Below, one piece after another: positions 5,719 through 6,620 of a stretch of DNA of 6,620 bases. This DNA comes from an uncultured Clostridium sp. GTDB lineage: Bacteria > Bacillota > Clostridia > TANB77 > CAG-508. The position numbers and the translations under genes are program-made. The stretch's first letter is position 1. Every line of letters starts with the position of its first letter. The stretch is taken from assembly GCA_945937855.1 (NCBI GenBank), contig CAMEUC010000079.1, positions 1 to 6,620 on the forward strand, given 5' to 3'. A model generated the notes under the pieces. It worked only from the letters and a program-made list of their open reading frames with translations, was not told the origin of the DNA and searched no databases.

Positions 5719-6130
5719 TGGAGTATATTGAACAGTCGCGTATAAAACTTGCAAAGGTTCATATGAGGAAAGTCCGGGCTCCATAGAGCAATGATGCTGG
5801 ATAACGTCCAGTGAGGGAGACCTTAAGGAAAGTGCAACAGAAAATAACCGCCGTACTAGAAGTTAGAAATTAAAAGTTAGAAAACAAAAATTTAACATCT
5901 AAATTCTAATCTCTAACTTCTAGTAAGGTAAGGGTGAAAAGGTGAGGTAAGAGCTTACCGCTGGCATGGTGACATGCTAGGTCAATGTAAACCCCATCTG
6001 GAGCAACACCTAAAAAAGAAGGCTAAGGCTGCTCGCCATCTTCTTGAATTGGTGGCTAGAGGCATATAGTAATATATGTTCGAGATAAATGACTGTTTTT
6101 AACAGAACCCGGCTTATAGATATACTTCGT
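5719..6130 (+). ncRNA. rnpB: RNase P RNA, probably bacterial type A
   Basis: This is the catalytic RNA of ribonuclease P, which removes 5' leaders from pre-tRNAs. Conserved landmarks are GAGGAAAGTCCGGGCTCC (5765-5782, P4 5' strand), AACCGCC near 5846-5852, CTGGCATGGTGACATGCTAG near 5961-5980, AAACCCCATCTGGAGCAA near 5989-6006, and ACAGAACCCGGCTTA (6102-6116, P4 3' strand). P1 is 5719-5728 with 6120-6129, P2 is AACAGTC (5731-5737) with GACTGTT (6091-6097), and P3 is CGTAT with ATATG around 5739-5765. A stem AAGAAG/CTTCTT in the 3' half, resembling P16 with a P17-like loop, favours type A over the Bacillus type B. At about 412 nt it is slightly long, owing to the AT-rich extension of P12 (5854-5925), which is made of 7-nt repeats. 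The ends are inferred from P1 and the promoter. Confidence 0.96.
5854..5925 (+). repeat. Heptanucleotide-repeat extension of RNase P helix P12
   Basis: TACTAGAAGTTAGA (5854-5867) pairs perfectly over 14 bp with TCTAACTTCTAGTA (5912-5925), in the place where P12 is expected. Both arms are 7-nt periodic. The left arm has four units starting at 5859 (GAAGTTA, GAAATTA and two degenerate units). The right arm, read on the minus strand from 5920, has four units down to 5893 (GAAGTTA, GAGATTA and two degenerate units). The unit resembles the GAAGTGA/GAAGTGC unit of the element between ruvA and rarA. Confidence 0.8.
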
Positions 6131-6149
6131 TAGCCAAAAAAGATAAAAA

Positions 6150-6197
6150 AAAGAGCAATTATATATTATTTTTTAAAATAATATATAATTGCTCTTT
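6150..6197. terminator. Bidirectional terminator between rnpB and the zinc-ribbon gene
   Basis: A perfect 23-bp stem joins 6150-6172 and 6175-6197 (AAAGAGCAATTATA... and its complement) with a nominal 2-nt loop. On the plus strand it is followed by CTTTTATTT and serves rnpB. On the minus strand it is followed by a longer T-run and serves the convergent small gene. It lies about 20 nt past rnpB and 18 nt past the stop codon of the small gene. Confidence 0.9.
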
Positions 6198-6214
6198 CTT
6201 TTATTTATATGAAA

Positions 6215-6433
6215 TTATAATGAAATGAATTTATTTTCAATAAACCTATTAATATTAGAAGGATTAACTCCAGAATTAGCCGAAAGTTCATTAATAGAAT
6301 TTATATTAGTAGAACTATCTAAAATATTACTTAACTTTGAAATATCAGCCCTGTCTTTAACCTGACAATTACAACAAATATCATTATTTGAAATAAAGAA
6401 ATTTCCACATCTAGAACATCTTTTAAATTCCAT
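6215..6433 (-). CDS. Small zinc-ribbon protein, YvyF-like (flagellar-region protein family)
   Basis: A 72-residue protein with an N-terminal zinc ribbon made by CSRC (Cys6, Cys9) and CCNC (Cys20, Cys23; Cys21 is an extra cysteine), 10 residues apart. The C-terminal half (about 49-72) reads INELSANSGVNPSNINRFIENKFISL, a helix-turn-helix-like segment. This order, MExxxCxxCGxxF...C..C followed by a hydrophobic V-x-x-x-x-I-x-x-F-I-x-x-x stretch, resembles the YvyF family found in flagellar operons of Bacillus and Clostridia; that assignment is from memory of the family. It is a single gene here, without flagellar neighbours, and its middle part is serine/asparagine-rich and diverged. The start at 6433 is chosen because GGGAGG lies 7 nt upstream; an ATG five codons earlier overlaps that site. 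DNA or protein binding is an inference. Confidence 0.75.
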   Translation of the reverse strand: MEFKRCSRCGNFFISNNDICCNCQVKDRADISKLSNILDSSTNINSINELSANSGVNPSNINRFIENKFISL

Positions 6434-6440
6434 AGAAAAA

Positions 6441-6446
6441 CCTCCC
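6441..6446 (-). promoter_or_regulatory. Ribosome binding site deciding the zinc-ribbon gene start
   Basis: GGGAGG on the minus strand lies 7 nt before the ATG at 6433-6431. The upstream in-frame ATG at 6448 would put this site inside the coding region and has no Shine-Dalgarno sequence of its own. Confidence 0.8.
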
Positions 6447-6465
6447 ATAAAATAATTACATAAAC

Positions 6466-6474
6466 ATTTTATCA
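6466..6474 (-). promoter_or_regulatory. Possible extended -10 promoter of the zinc-ribbon gene
   Basis: On the minus strand, TGATAAAAT gives an extended -10 element (TG at 6474-6473, TAAAAT at 6471-6466), with the expected start near 6459. No good -35 box is visible in the A/T-rich DNA upstream, so this remains tentative. Confidence 0.4.
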
Positions 6475-6526
6475 GATAATATAGAAAAATAAAAGATAAA
6501 AATAAAAAAATTTTTAATAGAAAGAT

Positions 6527-6620
6527 AAATTGTAATTTGTATGAGTAATTGCTTTATTAAAAACGTCAAAAGACGACCGCCAAATCTCGTCGGGGTTTTT
6601 ATATTTTATTTTTTTCACTG
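6527..6620 (+). repeat. Dispersed structured repeat, right copy (truncated by window end)
   Basis: It starts with AAATTGTAATTTG (6527-6539) and continues to the window end. It is the inverted copy of 53-146, with 84 of 94 bases identical and no gaps; 6566-6616 is identical to 57-107. It carries GACGACCGCC (6572-6581), whose partner GGCGGTC is presumably beyond the window, judging by the left copy. The differences cluster in 6541-6565, and the core is fully conserved. Confidence 0.85.

Noticed and set aside
3836..5784. Antisense ORFs opposite ruvA, rarA and the rnpB start
   Set aside because: They lie opposite genes with full domain content and have no ribosome binding sites or recognisable motifs; two of them run through the hairpin element between ruvA and rarA.
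1..5856. Shared CCGCCGTA at the left-end repeat (about 3-10) and in rnpB (about 5849-5855)
   Set aside because: In rnpB the AACCGCC part is conserved RNase P sequence, so the short match to the repeat is chance.
1..6620. Hidden defence, phage or biosynthetic system
   Set aside because: Every clear ORF is accounted for by housekeeping genes or the small zinc-ribbon protein. The remaining spaces are non-coding repeats and regulatory sites.

Overview
The window is low-GC DNA that reads as chromosome of a Bacillota (Firmicutes) member, most likely an uncultured or gut-type Clostridia. The reasons are strong AGGAGG-type ribosome binding sites, A/T-ending codons throughout, a glmS ribozyme in front of glmS, an RNase P RNA that looks like the type A form, and a short YvyF-like zinc-ribbon protein. 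I cannot name genus or species. The protein genes are ordinary housekeeping genes. The unusual content is in the spaces between them and inside one RNA gene.

Layout, left to right. 1-146: a truncated copy of a structured dispersed repeat. 162-195: a terminator. 210-1124 (minus): a membrane-anchored SPFH/stomatin-like protein, divergent from glmS. 1216-1502: glmS promoter, glmS self-cleaving ribozyme and leader. 1503-3341 (plus): glmS, closed by a strong terminator at 3348-3377. 3419-3541: a long imperfect hairpin with a GC-rich core, which I do not recognise. 3593-4250: promoter and ruvA. 4249-4396: a MITE-like hairpin element built from 7-nt repeats, with terminal inverted repeats that overlap the ruvA stop codon. 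4415-5659: rarA (mgsA). 5684-6130: a near-consensus promoter and rnpB, whose helix P12 is lengthened by 7-nt repeats. 6150-6197: a bidirectional terminator. 6215-6433 (minus): a small zinc-ribbon protein. 6527-6620: a second copy of the left-end repeat, in inverted orientation and truncated by the window end.

Functionally, glmS makes glucosamine-6-phosphate for cell wall synthesis and is controlled by its product through the ribozyme. RuvA and RarA both act on stalled or recombining replication forks and are probably co-transcribed; ruvB does not follow ruvA. rnpB supplies the catalytic RNA for tRNA 5' maturation. I see no defence system, prophage, CRISPR array or tRNA gene.

The most notable pattern is repeat biology. 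One heptanucleotide hairpin family (GAAGTKR-like) occurs both between ruvA and rarA and inside the RNase P RNA. A 13-nt motif, AAATTGTAATTTG, marks the edge of three separate elements (four occurrences), including the inverted pair that bounds the window.
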